From NCBI GenBank assembly GCA_903927295.1, contig CAIYMN010000014.1, forward strand, positions 1 through 55,232: a stretch of 55,232 bases of DNA, read 5' to 3'. Each line of letters begins with the position of its first letter. Position 1 is the stretch's first letter. The notes under the pieces are model-generated. The model ran no database searches, was not told the DNA's origin, and saw nothing but the letters and a program-made list of their open reading frames with translations. The DNA is from an uncultured beta proteobacterium (GTDB lineage Bacteria; Pseudomonadota; Gammaproteobacteria; Burkholderiales; Burkholderiaceae_C). Of the stretch, positions 8,618-19,083 are shown in pieces. The position numbers and the translations under genes are program-made.

Positions 8618-10069
8618 TCATTGCAGCCTGGCACGGTGTGACTCAATTTGCAGCTTCACTTGATCGGGAGCCGTACCGCCAGTTACTTCCCTGGATTCAA
8701 GTGATCCGCGCAACGACAGTACATTGAACACGTCGGTTTCAATCAGCGGGTTGAACTGTTGCAATATTTCCAGTGGCAATGCGGACAATTCGACTTCCCT
8801 TGAAATCGCCATCTTGACAGCGTGAGCGACGGTCTCGTGGGCGTCACGAAAAGGTACGCCCTTCTTTACGAGGTAGTCAGCGAGGTCGGTGGCTGTGGCG
8901 TAACCAAGGGAGGTCGCGCGTTCCATGGCCTTTGCGTTGACCGAGATGCCGCCGTCGATCAGACCAGTCTGCGGATTGACTTGACCGCCGATCATTTCGG
9001 CAAATATGCGCAGTGTGTCCTTCAGTGTGTCGACCGTGTCAAACAAGGGTTCCTTGTCTTCCTGATTGTCCTTGTTGTAGGCCAAAGGCTGGCCCTTCAT
9101 CAGGGTGAGGAGACCCATCAAATGACCAACCACGCGGCCGGTCTTTCCGCGTGCCAGTTCCGGCACGTCAGGATTCTTCTTCTGCGGCATGATGGAACTG
9201 CCGGTCGTGAATCGATCCGCGATCTTGATGAAAGAAAAATTCTGACTCATCCACAAGACGAGTTCCTCACTCAAACGACTGATATGCACCATGCACAGAG
9301 CGGCGGCCGCAGAAAACTCGATGGCGAAATCCCGGTCACTGACGGCGTCGAGCGAGTTTTGGCAAATCTGCGCCTGCCCACGGTCATCAACCATGCCCAG
9401 GGTCCTGGCGACCCGTTCGCGGTCCAGCGGATAGCTGGTGCCGGCCAGCGCTGCGGCCCCTAATGGCAGACGGTTGGTACGGCGGCGAACTTCGCACATG
9501 CGTTCGTGGTCGCGACTGAACATTTCGACGTAGGCTAGCAAATGGTGACCAAAACTGATCGGTTGTGCCACCTGAAGGTGAGTGAAACCGGGCAGGATCA
9601 CGTCTATGTTCCGATCGGCAACATCGAGCAGTGCGCCTTGCAGGTCGCGCAGCAACTCAGTGAGTATGTCAATTTCTCCACGCAGCCAGAGGCGTACGTC
9701 GGTCGCGACCTGGTCGTTGCGGGAGCGTCCTGTGTGCAGGCGTTTGCCAGCATCGCCCGCCAGTTGCGTGAGCCGTGCCTCGATGTTGAGGTGCACATCC
9801 TCCAGATCAAGCTTCCATTCGAACTTTCCGCTTTCGATTTCCACTGCGACCGTGTTCAAGCCCTGCTCGATGGCCGCGTGATCTTTGCGTGAGATGATGT
9901 TCTGGGCGCACAGCATCTCCGCGTGGGCCAGGGAGCCGGCAATGTCGGCGCGCCAAAGTCGCTTGTCGAAGAAGACGCTCGCGGTATATCGCTTGACCAG
10001 GTCGCTCATGGGCTCGGAGAACAGCGCTGACCACGCCTGGGACTTGTTGTCGAACTGGTTGTGTGTCAT
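8618..10069 (-). CDS. argH: Argininosuccinate lyase
   Basis: Cleaves argininosuccinate to arginine and fumarate, the last step of arginine synthesis. Fumarase/aspartase-superfamily signatures are clear: [13 protein letters not shown], the TH pair in [11 protein letters not shown], and the mobile-loop signature [12 protein letters not shown] with the catalytic Ser. Length is 483 aa; a few extra residues precede the usual start near WSALFSEP. The ATG at 10069 (MTHNQFDNK) was chosen over an upstream one at 10126. It is divergent from the LytS-type kinase, the same argH-algZ-algR-hem neighbourhood known from Pseudomonas. Confidence 0.97.
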   Translation of the reverse strand: MTHNQFDNKSQAWSALFSEPMSDLVKRYTASVFFDKRLWRADIAGSLAHAEMLCAQNIISRKDHAAIEQGLNTVAVEIESGKFEWKLDLEDVHLNIEARLTQLAGDAGKRLHTGRSRNDQVATDVRLWLRGEIDILTELLRDLQGALLDVADRNIDVILPGFTHLQVAQPISFGHHLLAYVEMFSRDHERMCEVRRRTNRLPLGAAALAGTSYPLDRERVARTLGMVDDRGQAQICQNSLDAVSDRDFAIEFSAAAALCMVHISRLSEELVLWMSQNFSFIKIADRFTTGSSIMPQKKNPDVPELARGKTGRVVGHLMGLLTLMKGQPLAYNKDNQEDKEPLFDTVDTLKDTLRIFAEMIGGQVNPQTGLIDGGISVNAKAMERATSLGYATATDLADYLVKKGVPFRDAHETVAHAVKMAISREVELSALPLEILQQFNPLIETDVFNVLSLRGSLESREVTGGTAPDQVKLQIESHRARLQ

Positions 10070-10103
10070 GCGGTTGGAACCTGGTTTTGAATGGCTGGCC
10101 TTT

Positions 10104-10165
10104 GGGGTCAACTGGGCTGGTGGCACGAGATCATCAATAATTGGGTGTCCAAATCAAGTGACCCC
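10104..10165. promoter_or_regulatory. Spaced inverted repeat in the argH/algZ divergent region
   Basis: GGGGTCA (10104-10110) and its exact complement TGACCCC (10159-10165) are 48 bp apart in the 107-bp divergent intergenic region. They could be a two-site operator or chance; no promoter hexamers stand out. Confidence 0.3.
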
Positions 10166-10176
10166 TCAAATATTGA

Positions 10177-11214
10177 ATGAAAGACTTGCAAATTTTATCG
10201 ACGTTCCAGGAACTGGGGCCTGAGTCTGACAGATCGGCGTCAGCGCGAGCTTTGGTATTTGATGCCTGTCAGCTTGGTGTGGCACTGCGAGCCGTGCTTT
10301 TTGTGGAGATCGTTGTAGGGGTTGGCGCGATGTTCGGTGCGGACACGTTTTCCGGTTGGGTTGCTCATTTTTCGGTCTTCACCGGCGCAGCCTTGCCCGG
10401 AACCCTGGTCTGGCTTATTGCTGCCTGTGGCTTGAAGAATTTGCTCGCTCAGATGCGTTCGGGCCTTCAGCATGCCGCAGCGGTGGCGCTAGGTGCAGCA
10501 GCAGGTGCTGGAGGTTGCGCCATGTTGTATGTCGCCGGTTGGCAGGAGCCTGTGCCGTGGCTGGCCAGCGCCTGCGCTGGGGCGTTGTTGGCAGCGCTGT
10601 TGGTGTTGGCGCTGCTGTGGCGGCAGCGCAGCAAAGCGCCGGCACAGACCAGAGCACGATTGAATGAACTGCAGTCGCGCATTCGACCGCACTTCCTGTT
10701 CAATACCTTGAACAGTGCGATTGCACTTGTGCGCGCAGAACCAGCCAAAGCCGAGGCGCTGCTGGAAGATTTGAGCGATCTGTTTCGTCACGCGCTGATT
10801 GAACAGGGGGAATTCGTGACCTTGGCCGATGAAATTGCTCTTGCTCAACGATATCTGGCGATAGAGCATGTCCGTTTCGGCGATCGAATCCAGGTTGAGT
10901 GGTCGCTCGATGCTGCGGCGGCGGCAGCCAGGCTGCCACCTCTGTTGTTACAACCTCTGGTGGAGAACGCCGTGAAACATGGTGTTGAGCCCAGCGCCAG
11001 TGGTGCCCAGATCAGAATCTCGACGCAACGTCGTGGTTCGCGCGTCGTCATCAAAGTCACCAATACCGTACCGGGTGGTCAGGGCGAGTCCGGCGCCGGA
11101 TTGGCGCTGGATAATGTAGGGGGCCGCCTGAGACTCTTGCATGACGTCCAATGCCGGTTCGGCTACGTCATGCGAGACGGTATTTTCCAGGTCAGGATTG
11201 AGGTGCCGCTGTGA
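10177..11214 (+). CDS. algZ: LytS/YehU-family sensor histidine kinase, AlgZ (FimS)-like
   Basis: A 345-residue membrane kinase: four hydrophobic segments in the first ~150 residues with no large periplasmic sensor, then a His_kinase domain with IRPHFLFNTLNS (phospho-acceptor His near residue 172) and a GHKL ATPase with LVENAVKHG (N box) and ALDNVGGRLRLL (G box). It is the membrane half of a two-component pair with the LytTR regulator 10 bp downstream. Pairing and position next to argH and the hem genes match AlgZ/FimS-AlgR of Pseudomonas, which controls alginate and type IV pili; I infer the family, not that output here. Confidence 0.85.
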   Translation: MKDLQILSTFQELGPESDRSASARALVFDACQLGVALRAVLFVEIVVGVGAMFGADTFSGWVAHFSVFTGAALPGTLVWLIAACGLKNLLAQMRSGLQHAAAVALGAAAGAGGCAMLYVAGWQEPVPWLASACAGALLAALLVLALLWRQRSKAPAQTRARLNELQSRIRPHFLFNTLNSAIALVRAEPAKAEALLEDLSDLFRHALIEQGEFVTLADEIALAQRYLAIEHVRFGDRIQVEWSLDAAAAAARLPPLLLQPLVENAVKHGVEPSASGAQIRISTQRRGSRVVIKVTNTVPGGQGESGAGLALDNVGGRLRLLHDVQCRFGYVMRDGIFQVRIEVPL

Positions 11215-11224
11215 ACTCGGGAAC

Positions 11225-11983
11225 ATGTCTTTCATGCGCTTGAAGGTGTTGCTGGTTGATGACGAGCAACTTGCGCGCGCGCGTTTGCGCACCTTGCTGG
11301 CAGATTGCAAAGCACCGCAAGCCAGTGTTGAGGCAGAGGCTGCCAATGCGACCCAGGCATTGGAATGGTTGCAACGTCAATCGTTTGACCTGGCCTTGAT
11401 TGACATTCACATGCCCGGGGCCGACGGCTTGGTGTTGGCCCAGGCATTGCGGGCGCTGCCCGATCCCCCTGCGCTGGTGTTTGTCACGGCACACGCTGAA
11501 CACGCAGTAAGAGCCTTTGAACTCGAAGCGCTCGATTACCTGACCAAGCCGGTGCGCCTTGAGCGATTGCAGATGGCACTGGAAAAGGCAGCACGCCTCG
11601 TGCAATCGCGGGGCGACGCTGAAACGGGTTCGCCAGACGATGTTCTGATCATCCAGGAGCGTGGTCGAACCGAGCGCGTACTACTCTCCGAAGTCCTGTA
11701 TTTCAAGGCGGAATTGAAGTACATCACGGTGCGAACCCAATCCGCGAGTTACCTTTTGGAGGGTTCGCTGAGTGAGTTGGAGACAAAATATGTGGACCGC
11801 TTTCTGCGCATTCACCGAAACGCCTTGGTGAGCAGACCTGGTGTGCGAGCCTTAGAGAGGCAGCACGATACTCCGGACGGCGAGGCCTGGGCGGTGCGAA
11901 TTCATGGCATTGAGGAGTTGTTGCTGGTATCTCGGCGACAACTGGCTGTGGTGCGTGAACTGGTGGCTAACCCGTGTTCCTGA
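11225..11983 (+). CDS. algR: LytTR-family response regulator, AlgR-like
   Basis: 252-residue transcription regulator. The receiver domain has the acidic pair in VLLVDDEQ, the phospho-acceptor Asp60 in [10 protein letters not shown], Thr in FVTAH and Lys in YLTKPVRLE. The C-terminal LytTR DNA-binding domain reads [15 protein letters not shown] and [11 protein letters not shown]. The start MSFMRLKV at 11225 follows CGGGA closely; the ATG at 11234 is an alternative. Partner of the upstream kinase, whose stop is 10 bp away. Its last 17 bp overlap the end of the converging ppc gene. Confidence 0.9.
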   Translation: MSFMRLKVLLVDDEQLARARLRTLLADCKAPQASVEAEAANATQALEWLQRQSFDLALIDIHMPGADGLVLAQALRALPDPPALVFVTAHAEHAVRAFELEALDYLTKPVRLERLQMALEKAARLVQSRGDAETGSPDDVLIIQERGRTERVLLSEVLYFKAELKYITVRTQSASYLLEGSLSELETKYVDRFLRIHRNALVSRPGVRALERQHDTPDGEAWAVRIHGIEELLLVSRRQLAVVRELVANPCS

Positions 11984-14810
11984 GTCCCGCGGCGATTCCG
12001 TTAATCGAGATGTGGATGCCACGTTGAATCCGAGCATCGGTCTGTCCGGCGCGGAATCGCCGCACCAATTCGACCTGGAGATGATGCAGCGGATCGATGT
12101 AGGGAAAGCGATGGCGAATGGAACGTTGCAGCGCGGTGTTATGGGTTAGTCGCTGCCTGTCGCCGGTGACGAGTGCGAGCGCATCGGCTGTCAAGTGCCA
12201 TTCCCGCTCAATGATTTTGAAAATTGCCCTGCGCAGTCGCGCATTCGCTACCAGTTCAGCGTAGCGGCGCGCAAGTGTCAAGTCGCTTTTGGCCATCACC
12301 ATGTCGATGTTCGACAGCAGCGTATTGAAGAAGGGCCAATCGCGGTACATTTGTTGCAATAACCGCAGCCGTTCTTTTCTGTTCGCCGTACCTGGCTGAT
12401 GAAGAAATTCGTCCACGGCGGAACCGAAGCCGAACCAGCCAGGAAGTGTCAGTCGACACTGACCCCAACTAAAGCCCCATGGAATCGCACGCAAGTCTTC
12501 AATGCGTTGGGTTCCTTTGCGTGATGCCGGGCGCGAACCGATGTTGAGTTCTGCAATTTCACGAATCGGAGTGGAGTCAAAAAAATACTGCGTGAATCCA
12601 GGGGTTTCGTAGACGAGCTTGCGGTAGGCCGCCATGCTGCTTCGGGAAAGTTCGGCGGCCGTCTCCAGAAAGGACGTGCTGGCTGATTTTGTCGGCTGCA
12701 GCAAGGTGGCCTCAAGCGTGGCAGCAACCAGCGTCTCCAAATTGCGTCGACCAATTTCCGGGTTGGCATACTTCGAGCCAATGACTTCGCCTTGCTCGGT
12801 CAGGCGGATCTGACCACGTACCGTGCCTGGTGGTTGGGCGAGAATGGCCTCGTAACTTGGACCACCACCCCGCCCGACGGTGCCACCTCGGCCATGGAAC
12901 ATGCGTAACCGAATGTGCTTTGTCTGTCCATCGTTGTTGAGTTCGTCAAACAGCTCTACCAGGTCCGTTTCCGCCCTGTAGAGTTCCCAGTTGCTCGTGA
13001 AGATGCCACCGTCCTTGTTGCTGTCAGAATAACCAAGCATAATGTCCTGCTCGCTGTACTGGTCGGAACGGCCATGCTGCACCATGGTTCGGACTCCGGG
13101 CATGGCATAGAACCCGCGCATGATGGGCGCCGCATTGCGCAGGTCGTCGATGGTTTCGAACAATGGAACCACAATCAGGTCGCAACTGGCGCCGGCGTCA
13201 AGCGTTCCCCGCAGCAGGCCGACTTCTTTTTGCAGCAACAGGACTTCCAGCAGATCGCTGACGGTTTCAGTATGGCTGATGATGTAGTGGCGTATTGCTT
13301 CGGTGCCGAAGCGTTGACGCACAACTTTGGCTGCCTCGAAAATGGCAAGTTCGCTTTGGGTGGCGGCGCAATAGGTAGCGCCGACAACTCTTAGCGGGCG
13401 GGCGTCGTTGAGTAAACTCATCAGCAATTGGCGTTTAGCCGCCTCATTGAGCTCGGCGTAACTGGATTCCACACGCGCCACCGCCAGCAACTCGGCCACC
13501 ACGTCCTGGTGTTGGTCAGAACTTTGGCGCAAATCGACTGTGGCCAGGTGAAATCCAAAAACATCCAGAGTGCGAATCAGGGGTCGCAGGCGCTGCGTCA
13601 CCAATGCCGCGCCATGCTGCGCCAGCAACGATGCTTCGATGGTGCGCAGGTCGGCCAACAAAGCTTGTGCATGGGGGTAAGGATTTTGTGGCGCGACCGC
13701 ATGGCGCGCCGCTTCGCCGCCTGTGAGTTCCTTCAGGGTAGCCGCCAACCGGGCGTAGACGCCAATCAAGGCTCGCCGGTATGGTTCGTCTTGTCGGTGC
13801 TGGTTCCTGTCGGGCGATTGATCGGCGAGCAACTGCATCTCAGGCTGGCAAGCCACGAGCATCGATGAAAGCGACAGTTCACCGCCCAGGTAGTGCACTT
13901 CGGTCAAGTAGTGGCGCAGCGCCACTTCGGCCTGCCGGCGCACTGCGTGCAGCAGCGTCGCTTCGTTCACATTGGGATTGCCATCACGGTCGCCGCCAAT
14001 CCACTGCCCCATGCGCAGGAAACTGTGTACAGGGTAATGTCCCAACTCGCGCTCCAGACTGGCATAAACCTTTGGAATCTCCCGCAAAAACGTCAATTCA
14101 TAATAGCTCAGCGCGTTCTCGACTTCATCAGCGACCGTGAGTTTCGAGTAGCGCAGGAGGCGGGTTTGCCACAACTGCAAGATGCGGGCTCGCATGTGGT
14201 CCTCGTTGCTGGTCAGTTCCCGTGGCGTCAGCGCATCTTTTCGCTTGTGCGACCAGGCGGCATGAAGTCTTATGTCGTCCCGCGCTTCGAGCAATCCGGC
14301 AATGTCGCGCTCCGCGTCCAGAATACTCTTTCGCTGCACCTCCGTCGGGTGCGCAGTCAGCACCGGTGAGACAAAACTGCTGCTCAGCGCAGCGGCAATT
14401 CTGGTCGAACTTATTCCGGCCTGATGACAGCGTAGCAGGGCGGCTTCCATACTGCCGGTCTGGGTCTGGCCGGAGCGTTCATGAATGGCGCGACGTCGGA
14501 TGTGGTGACGATCTTCTGCCAGATTGACCAGATGACTGAAATAGCTGAAGGCCCGAACCACACTGACGGTTTGATCATTGCTTAGACCTTTGAGCAGTTT
14601 TTTCAGTGCCTTGTCAGCGCTGGTATCGGCGTCACGGCGAAAAGCGATGGATAACTGGCGGATCCGTTCGATCAGCTCAAAGGTCATGTGACCTTCCTGT
14701 TCGCGAATGACATCGCCCAGAATTCGACCCAACAACCGAATGTCATCCTGCAATGGACGTTCATTGAGTTTGATGGCCTGGGTCGATCCGGATTCGGGCT
14801 TCTTGATCAT
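11967..14810 (-). CDS. ppc: Phosphoenolpyruvate carboxylase
   Basis: Anaplerotic enzyme carboxylating PEP to oxaloacetate. At 947 aa it is somewhat longer than the usual 880-930. Signature regions are visible: [12 protein letters not shown] around the catalytic His, [11 protein letters not shown], the second catalytic region [11 protein letters not shown], and the glycine loop [13 protein letters not shown]. The C-terminus ends in [11 protein letters not shown], the conserved allosteric-site end. It lies convergent with algR (17-bp overlap) and divergent from hemC, inserted between two blocks that are adjacent in Pseudomonas. Confidence 0.97.
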   Translation of the reverse strand: MIKKPESGSTQAIKLNERPLQDDIRLLGRILGDVIREQEGHMTFELIERIRQLSIAFRRDADTSADKALKKLLKGLSNDQTVSVVRAFSYFSHLVNLAEDRHHIRRRAIHERSGQTQTGSMEAALLRCHQAGISSTRIAAALSSSFVSPVLTAHPTEVQRKSILDAERDIAGLLEARDDIRLHAAWSHKRKDALTPRELTSNEDHMRARILQLWQTRLLRYSKLTVADEVENALSYYELTFLREIPKVYASLERELGHYPVHSFLRMGQWIGGDRDGNPNVNEATLLHAVRRQAEVALRHYLTEVHYLGGELSLSSMLVACQPEMQLLADQSPDRNQHRQDEPYRRALIGVYARLAATLKELTGGEAARHAVAPQNPYPHAQALLADLRTIEASLLAQHGAALVTQRLRPLIRTLDVFGFHLATVDLRQSSDQHQDVVAELLAVARVESSYAELNEAAKRQLLMSLLNDARPLRVVGATYCAATQSELAIFEAAKVVRQRFGTEAIRHYIISHTETVSDLLEVLLLQKEVGLLRGTLDAGASCDLIVVPLFETIDDLRNAAPIMRGFYAMPGVRTMVQHGRSDQYSEQDIMLGYSDSNKDGGIFTSNWELYRAETDLVELFDELNNDGQTKHIRLRMFHGRGGTVGRGGGPSYEAILAQPPGTVRGQIRLTEQGEVIGSKYANPEIGRRNLETLVAATLEATLLQPTKSASTSFLETAAELSRSSMAAYRKLVYETPGFTQYFFDSTPIREIAELNIGSRPASRKGTQRIEDLRAIPWGFSWGQCRLTLPGWFGFGSAVDEFLHQPGTANRKERLRLLQQMYRDWPFFNTLLSNIDMVMAKSDLTLARRYAELVANARLRRAIFKIIEREWHLTADALALVTGDRQRLTHNTALQRSIRHRFPYIDPLHHLQVELVRRFRAGQTDARIQRGIHISINGIAAGLRNTG

Positions 14811-14910
14811 GGCATTTCAACAGTTTTGGCGCGAGATTGCTGCTTCGACCATGCTAGCATCCTGCGTTCACACTGGATTACCAGTCAGTTACAACCAAGA
14901 AGTACCGCTT

Positions 14911-15837
14911 ATGAGCAGTTTGACGATAGCAACACGAGAGAGCCGTCTGGCGCTTTGGCAGGCAGAGCACGTGAAATCCCTGCTGGAACAGCGTGGACAT
15001 CAGGTCAGCCTGCTCGGGATGACGACTCTGGGGGACCAGATATTGGACCGGGCGCTTAGCAAGGTTGGTGGCAAGGGACTGTTTGTCAAGGAACTGGAAG
15101 TGGCATTGGCTGACGGGCGTGCTGATCTGGCAGTGCATTCCTTGAAAGACGTTCCGATGGAACTGCCCGACGGTTTCAGTTTGGGTTGCGTCATGGAGCG
15201 CGAGGATCCGCGTGACGCATTTGTGTCCAATCGCTATGCCGGATTGGCGAGCTTGCCACACGCGGCGGTGGTTGGTAGTTCGAGTCTGCGACGGATGGCG
15301 CTATTGCGTGCGGCTCGACCGGACCTGCGAATCGAGCCGTTGCGCGGCAACCTTGATACGAGACTGCGCAAGCTTGATGACGGCTTGTACGACGCGATTG
15401 TGCTGGCCGCCGCTGGTCTGAAAAGGCTGGGGCTCAAGGACAGAATTCGTGCAACTTTCGAACCAGTTGAGATGTTGCCTGCGGCCGGACAGGGAGCGCT
15501 CGGGATTGAGGTGCTGAGTACCCGCCAGGACGTGATTGATGCACTGGCGCCCTTGGTGCACCAGAACACCTGGCTGGCGGTTTCGGCTGAGCGTGCGGTA
15601 AGCAGGGCGATGGGCGGGAGTTGCTCCATGCCGCTGGCGGCATTTGCCACGTTGAATGCAGGGACGTTGACCATCGATGCAGCTTGGGGCGATCCCGAGG
15701 GCGTGCTTGAACTGGTCAGTGTCCGCGCCAGTGCACCAGTAGTCGATCTGAGCAGTGCTGCAACTCTGGGAACATTGGTCGCTGCCGACTTGCGAGCCCG
15801 CGTGCTGGCCAAAGGTGGGTCCATTGCCAGTGCCTGA
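14911..15837 (+). CDS. hemC: Porphobilinogen deaminase (hydroxymethylbilane synthase)
   Basis: Polymerises four porphobilinogens into hydroxymethylbilane for heme and siroheme. It begins [19 protein letters not shown], contains SLKDVPM (catalytic Asp region), [17 protein letters not shown], and the dipyrromethane-cofactor Cys248 in [10 protein letters not shown]. Length 308 aa fits the family. The upstream in-frame region from 14707 overlaps ppc antisense and is not coding. First gene of hemC-hemD-hemX-hemY; hemD begins 12 bp later. Confidence 0.97.
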   Translation: MSSLTIATRESRLALWQAEHVKSLLEQRGHQVSLLGMTTLGDQILDRALSKVGGKGLFVKELEVALADGRADLAVHSLKDVPMELPDGFSLGCVMEREDPRDAFVSNRYAGLASLPHAAVVGSSSLRRMALLRAARPDLRIEPLRGNLDTRLRKLDDGLYDAIVLAAAGLKRLGLKDRIRATFEPVEMLPAAGQGALGIEVLSTRQDVIDALAPLVHQNTWLAVSAERAVSRAMGGSCSMPLAAFATLNAGTLTIDAAWGDPEGVLELVSVRASAPVVDLSSAATLGTLVAADLRARVLAKGGSIASA

Positions 15838-15849
15838 CCTTCGCTGAAC

Positions 15850-16671
15850 ATGCCCATCATCGTTACTCGTCCTGAGCGTGAAGCAAAGCGTTGGGTGGTG
15901 GATCTTTGTGCGCAAGGATTCAAGGCGCTGGCGCTGCCCTTGATCCAGATTGGTCCGGTTCATGATCAGCGAAATTTGATTGCGACCGGGCAGAAACTTG
16001 ACAGTTATGTTGGCGTCATGTTTGTCAGCGCCAATGCTGTGGACCATTTTTTTGCCTGCAACGCTGCGCTGGCGAGCGGCCTGGGCGCGAGCGGCGCTGC
16101 CAATGACAAAGGCAGGGTTTGGGCCACCGGGCCTGGTACTGTCAGAGCCCTGCAGCGGGCTGGTGTTGCGCGAGGGCGAATCGACGCGCCACCCAGCGAC
16201 GCCGTTCAATTCGATTCTGAAGCCCTATGGCAGACCGTAGGTGTACAGGTGCACTCAGGTGATTGTGTCCTGATTGTCCGAGGTGTCGATGCAAATGAAG
16301 GTACCGAACTCGCCAGTGGCAGTGGCCGCGAATGGTTCGCACAGAAGGTTGCGGCAACTGGTGCGAGCGTGGAATATGCCGTGTCCTACCAACGGCTGGT
16401 CCCGCAACTCAACGCTGCCGAGCGCGAACTGGCGCTTCAGGCGGCGAATGATCGATCGATCTGGTTGTTTAGCAGTGTGCAGGCCGTGCGCAATCTTCAA
16501 GCAGTTTTTCCCAAGCAATCATGGCGTCAGGCACGCGCACTTGCGACCCACGCACGGATTGCGGTTGAGGCAAAAAGCGCTGGATTTGGTGTTGTTTTGG
16601 AGTCTCGGCCGACATTGTCAGACGTGTTGGCAGCGCTAAAATCGATCGATGAACTCCGAAGCCAAGGCTGA
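15850..16671 (+). CDS. hemD: Uroporphyrinogen-III synthase
   Basis: Cyclises hydroxymethylbilane with D-ring inversion to uroporphyrinogen III. It begins MPIIVTRPEREAKRWV and has the family's two Rossmann-like lobes, with FVSANAVDHFF, ATGPGTVRALQRAG, and LFSSVQAVRNLQ, the poorly conserved but recognisable HEM4 pattern. Length 273 aa. Its last 23 bp overlap hemX, indicating translational coupling. Confidence 0.93.
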   Translation: MPIIVTRPEREAKRWVVDLCAQGFKALALPLIQIGPVHDQRNLIATGQKLDSYVGVMFVSANAVDHFFACNAALASGLGASGAANDKGRVWATGPGTVRALQRAGVARGRIDAPPSDAVQFDSEALWQTVGVQVHSGDCVLIVRGVDANEGTELASGSGREWFAQKVAATGASVEYAVSYQRLVPQLNAAERELALQAANDRSIWLFSSVQAVRNLQAVFPKQSWRQARALATHARIAVEAKSAGFGVVLESRPTLSDVLAALKSIDELRSQG

Positions 16672-17713
16672 GACTACCGACCTGCCGGCAGTGTCCGGCG
16701 CTGTCGATCAGCAGTTGGCCCCCGCTGGACGCGTCAGTGCATCGCGCTGGCTGATTGCGGGCCTGATCGTGTTGTCCGCACTCGGCCTGCTTTCGAGCGC
16801 GTTTCTCTGGCAAAAGCTGTCATCCATCCAGGAACACTTGGCACGTCAAAGTGCCGATGCCGGGGTTCAATCGGCCGAGGCCCGCGCCGTGGCGAAGCAG
16901 GCACAGGAAATGGCCCGTGAGGCGGCGGTCCGGGTGGCGGTTTTTGACGCCCGACTCAGCGAAGTCGCACTGCAGCGAACACAGCTTGAGGAACTGATGC
17001 AAAGTTTGTCGCGTTCACGCGATGAAAATCTGGTCGTGGATATTGACTCGGCCATCCGTCTGGCGCAGCAACAGGCCCAGCTTACAGGCAGCGTGGAACC
17101 ACTGCTGGCCGCCTTGAAAAGCGCTGATCAAAGAGTATCCCGGGCGGCACAGCCGCGTTTGACATCGCTGCAACGGGCCATAGCACGCGACATTGACCGG
17201 ATCAAATCCGCGGCGATCAGCGATACACCTGGCCTGCTGGTGAAACTCGACGAATTGGTGCATTTGACCGATGAACTGGCGCTGATCAACGCTGTGCCAG
17301 CTGTGCGTGCAGCAGGCGTTATCAAGCACGGATCGTCAGATGCTGCATCCAGTTGGTGGTTGCGCAGTTTGCAGGTACTGAGAGACCAGACCATATCGCT
17401 GCTGCGGGTGAGCCGGATCGAGCAGCCGGAAGCTGCGCTGCTGTCACCGGAACAATCCTTCTTTCTGCGTGAAAACCTGAAACTGAAGTTGCTCAATGCC
17501 AGACTTGGATTGCTGGCGCGCCAACTCGAATCGGCGCGCACGGATTTGGCTGCCGCCGCAGTGTCACTAAACCGGTATTTTGATCCAGCGTCGCGCAAAA
17601 CCCAAATCATGGCTTCCATGCTGCAACAGGTTCAAATGCAGATGAAAACACTGCAGATCCCGCGCGTCGACGAGACACTTGCTGCGCTTGCCACCGCAGC
17701 GGCTGGGCGGTAG
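16649..17713 (+). CDS. hemX: HemX-type membrane protein of the hem operon
   Basis: 354 aa with a short cytoplasmic N-terminus, one transmembrane helix (WLIAGLIVLSALGLLSSAFLW, about residues 31-51), then a long Ala/Gln/Glu-rich coiled coil (AEARAVAKQAQEMAREAAVR) and a helical periplasmic domain containing the conserved DIDSAIRLAQQQAQLTG-like stretch. HemX proteins are often named uroporphyrinogen-III methyltransferases, but there is no SAM-binding domain here and the role is not established. It lies between hemD (overlapping) and hemY (2-bp gap). Confidence 0.88.
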   Translation: MNSEAKAETTDLPAVSGAVDQQLAPAGRVSASRWLIAGLIVLSALGLLSSAFLWQKLSSIQEHLARQSADAGVQSAEARAVAKQAQEMAREAAVRVAVFDARLSEVALQRTQLEELMQSLSRSRDENLVVDIDSAIRLAQQQAQLTGSVEPLLAALKSADQRVSRAAQPRLTSLQRAIARDIDRIKSAAISDTPGLLVKLDELVHLTDELALINAVPAVRAAGVIKHGSSDAASSWWLRSLQVLRDQTISLLRVSRIEQPEAALLSPEQSFFLRENLKLKLLNARLGLLARQLESARTDLAAAAVSLNRYFDPASRKTQIMASMLQQVQMQMKTLQIPRVDETLAALATAAAGR

Positions 17714-17715
17714 CT

Positions 17716-19005
17716 ATGCGCTTGGCCCTGTGGTTTTTAGGACTGTTTGGTGTGGCGACTGCAGTGGCGCTGTTCGCTGGCAACAACCAAGGGACGATAA
17801 CGATTTTTTGGCCACCTTACCGCGTCGACTTGTCGCTCAATCTTGTTCTGTTGCTGACTGCATTATTGTTTTTCTTCCTGCATCTGGCCATGCGAGCGCT
17901 GGCAGCACTTTTTGCCATGCCAGGTCTGGCGCTGCGCTGGCGCATTCAACATCAGGAGCGCGTGATTACGCTGGCCCTGCTGGACGCGATATCACATTTG
18001 ATTGCGGGACGCTTCATTCGGGCCCGAAAAGCGGCCGAACTCGCATTGGATAGAGACCGCGCGATGACAGGCAGCGGCGAGTCGCTGAGCTATTCCACGC
18101 GGGTTCGCGCACTTGCACACCTGTTAGCGGCCGAAAGTGCTCAAGTGCTGCAAGACAAGTCGGCACGCGAAACCCATTTTCGCAGTGCGCTGGCGCAGAG
18201 CTCGAGCCGCGACGCACAGGAAATGCGTGACGGTATCCAATTGCGAGCGGCGCGCTGGGCACTCGAGGATAGAGACGCTGCCGGGGCATTGACTTGGCTC
18301 GATGATCTGTCCCAGGGAGCCTCGCGGCGCACACTCGCCTTGCGGCTGCGACTGAAGGCCGCACGGCTCGCGCGCCAACCGCGGCTGGCGCTGGAAACGG
18401 CGCGACTGCTTGCCAAGCATAGAGCATTTTCGGAGATGGCGGCGCTGGGCTTGTTGCGCAGTCTCGCTTTGGAACTGGTCGCGACGGCACACGACCCCGA
18501 ACAACTGATGACGGTGTGGCGACTGCTTGATGGTACCGAGAGAACAACACCTGAAGTGGCGATGGAGGCGTGCCGTTGCCTGTTGCAGATGGGCGGCGAT
18601 GTCGATATTGGTCTGGGCTGGTTGTTGCCGGTGTGGGAACGTATGGTCGAACGAGAGAACTCGCTGACTGAAGCTCAGCGTATCAAACTTGTTTTGGGGC
18701 TGGAGAGTGCGTTTGCATTGACCTCGGGGCCGCCCCAGACACTTTGGCTGCAGCGGATCGAACACGCACAAATGACCAATCCGGGCGATCCAGTTTTGCA
18801 GTATTTGGCAGGAGTTACCTGCTTGCGACTGCAGTTGTGGGGCAAGGCACAGCAGTTGCTCAAGCAGTCACTGCCACGGTTGCAGCATGCAGGTCTGGAG
18901 CGGAGCGCGTGGGCAGCATTGGCTGAACTGGAAGAACAGCGCAGCGATACGGTTGGAGCGGCGCAGGCTTGGAAAAGAGCTGCAACAACGGGAGTGTTGT
19001 TGTGA
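17716..19005 (+). CDS. hemY: HemY-type TPR membrane protein of the hem operon
   Basis: 429 aa with two N-terminal membrane helices (LALWFLGLFGVATAVALFAG and NLVLLLTALLFFFLHLAM) separated by the HemY_N hallmark NNQGTITIFWPPYRVDLS, followed by a long all-alpha, TPR-like domain. Gammaproteobacterial HemY is proposed to help late heme assembly; it is unrelated to the Bacillus protoporphyrinogen oxidase of the same name. Last gene of the hem operon, followed 21 bp later by a terminator shared with rne. Confidence 0.88.
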   Translation: MRLALWFLGLFGVATAVALFAGNNQGTITIFWPPYRVDLSLNLVLLLTALLFFFLHLAMRALAALFAMPGLALRWRIQHQERVITLALLDAISHLIAGRFIRARKAAELALDRDRAMTGSGESLSYSTRVRALAHLLAAESAQVLQDKSARETHFRSALAQSSSRDAQEMRDGIQLRAARWALEDRDAAGALTWLDDLSQGASRRTLALRLRLKAARLARQPRLALETARLLAKHRAFSEMAALGLLRSLALELVATAHDPEQLMTVWRLLDGTERTTPEVAMEACRCLLQMGGDVDIGLGWLLPVWERMVERENSLTEAQRIKLVLGLESAFALTSGPPQTLWLQRIEHAQMTNPGDPVLQYLAGVTCLRLQLWGKAQQLLKQSLPRLQHAGLERSAWAALAELEEQRSDTVGAAQAWKRAATTGVLL

Positions 19006-19026
19006 CTGGAGTGTGGTCAGACTGAG

Positions 19027-19053
19027 AAAAAAGGGCGCCTCTGGCGCCCTTTT
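19027..19053. terminator. Bidirectional terminator between hemY and rne
   Basis: GGGCGCC (19033-19039) pairs with GGCGCCC (19043-19049) around a TCT loop, with an A run before and a T run after. The minus strand reads the hairpin followed by six T, so it ends both the hem operon and rne. Confidence 0.92.
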
Positions 19054-19083
19054 CTTAGCTGTTGCAAGGCGTTGCCAAGTCTG

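Noticed and set aside
15301-16209. 302-codon minus-strand frame across the hemC-hemD junction
   Set aside because: Shadow of two clearly identified genes with strong family motifs in the other strand; no recognisable motif of its own.
16649-17713. Uroporphyrinogen-III methyltransferase activity for HemX
   Set aside because: No SAM-binding domain is visible; it is a one-helix coiled-coil protein, and the name is historical.
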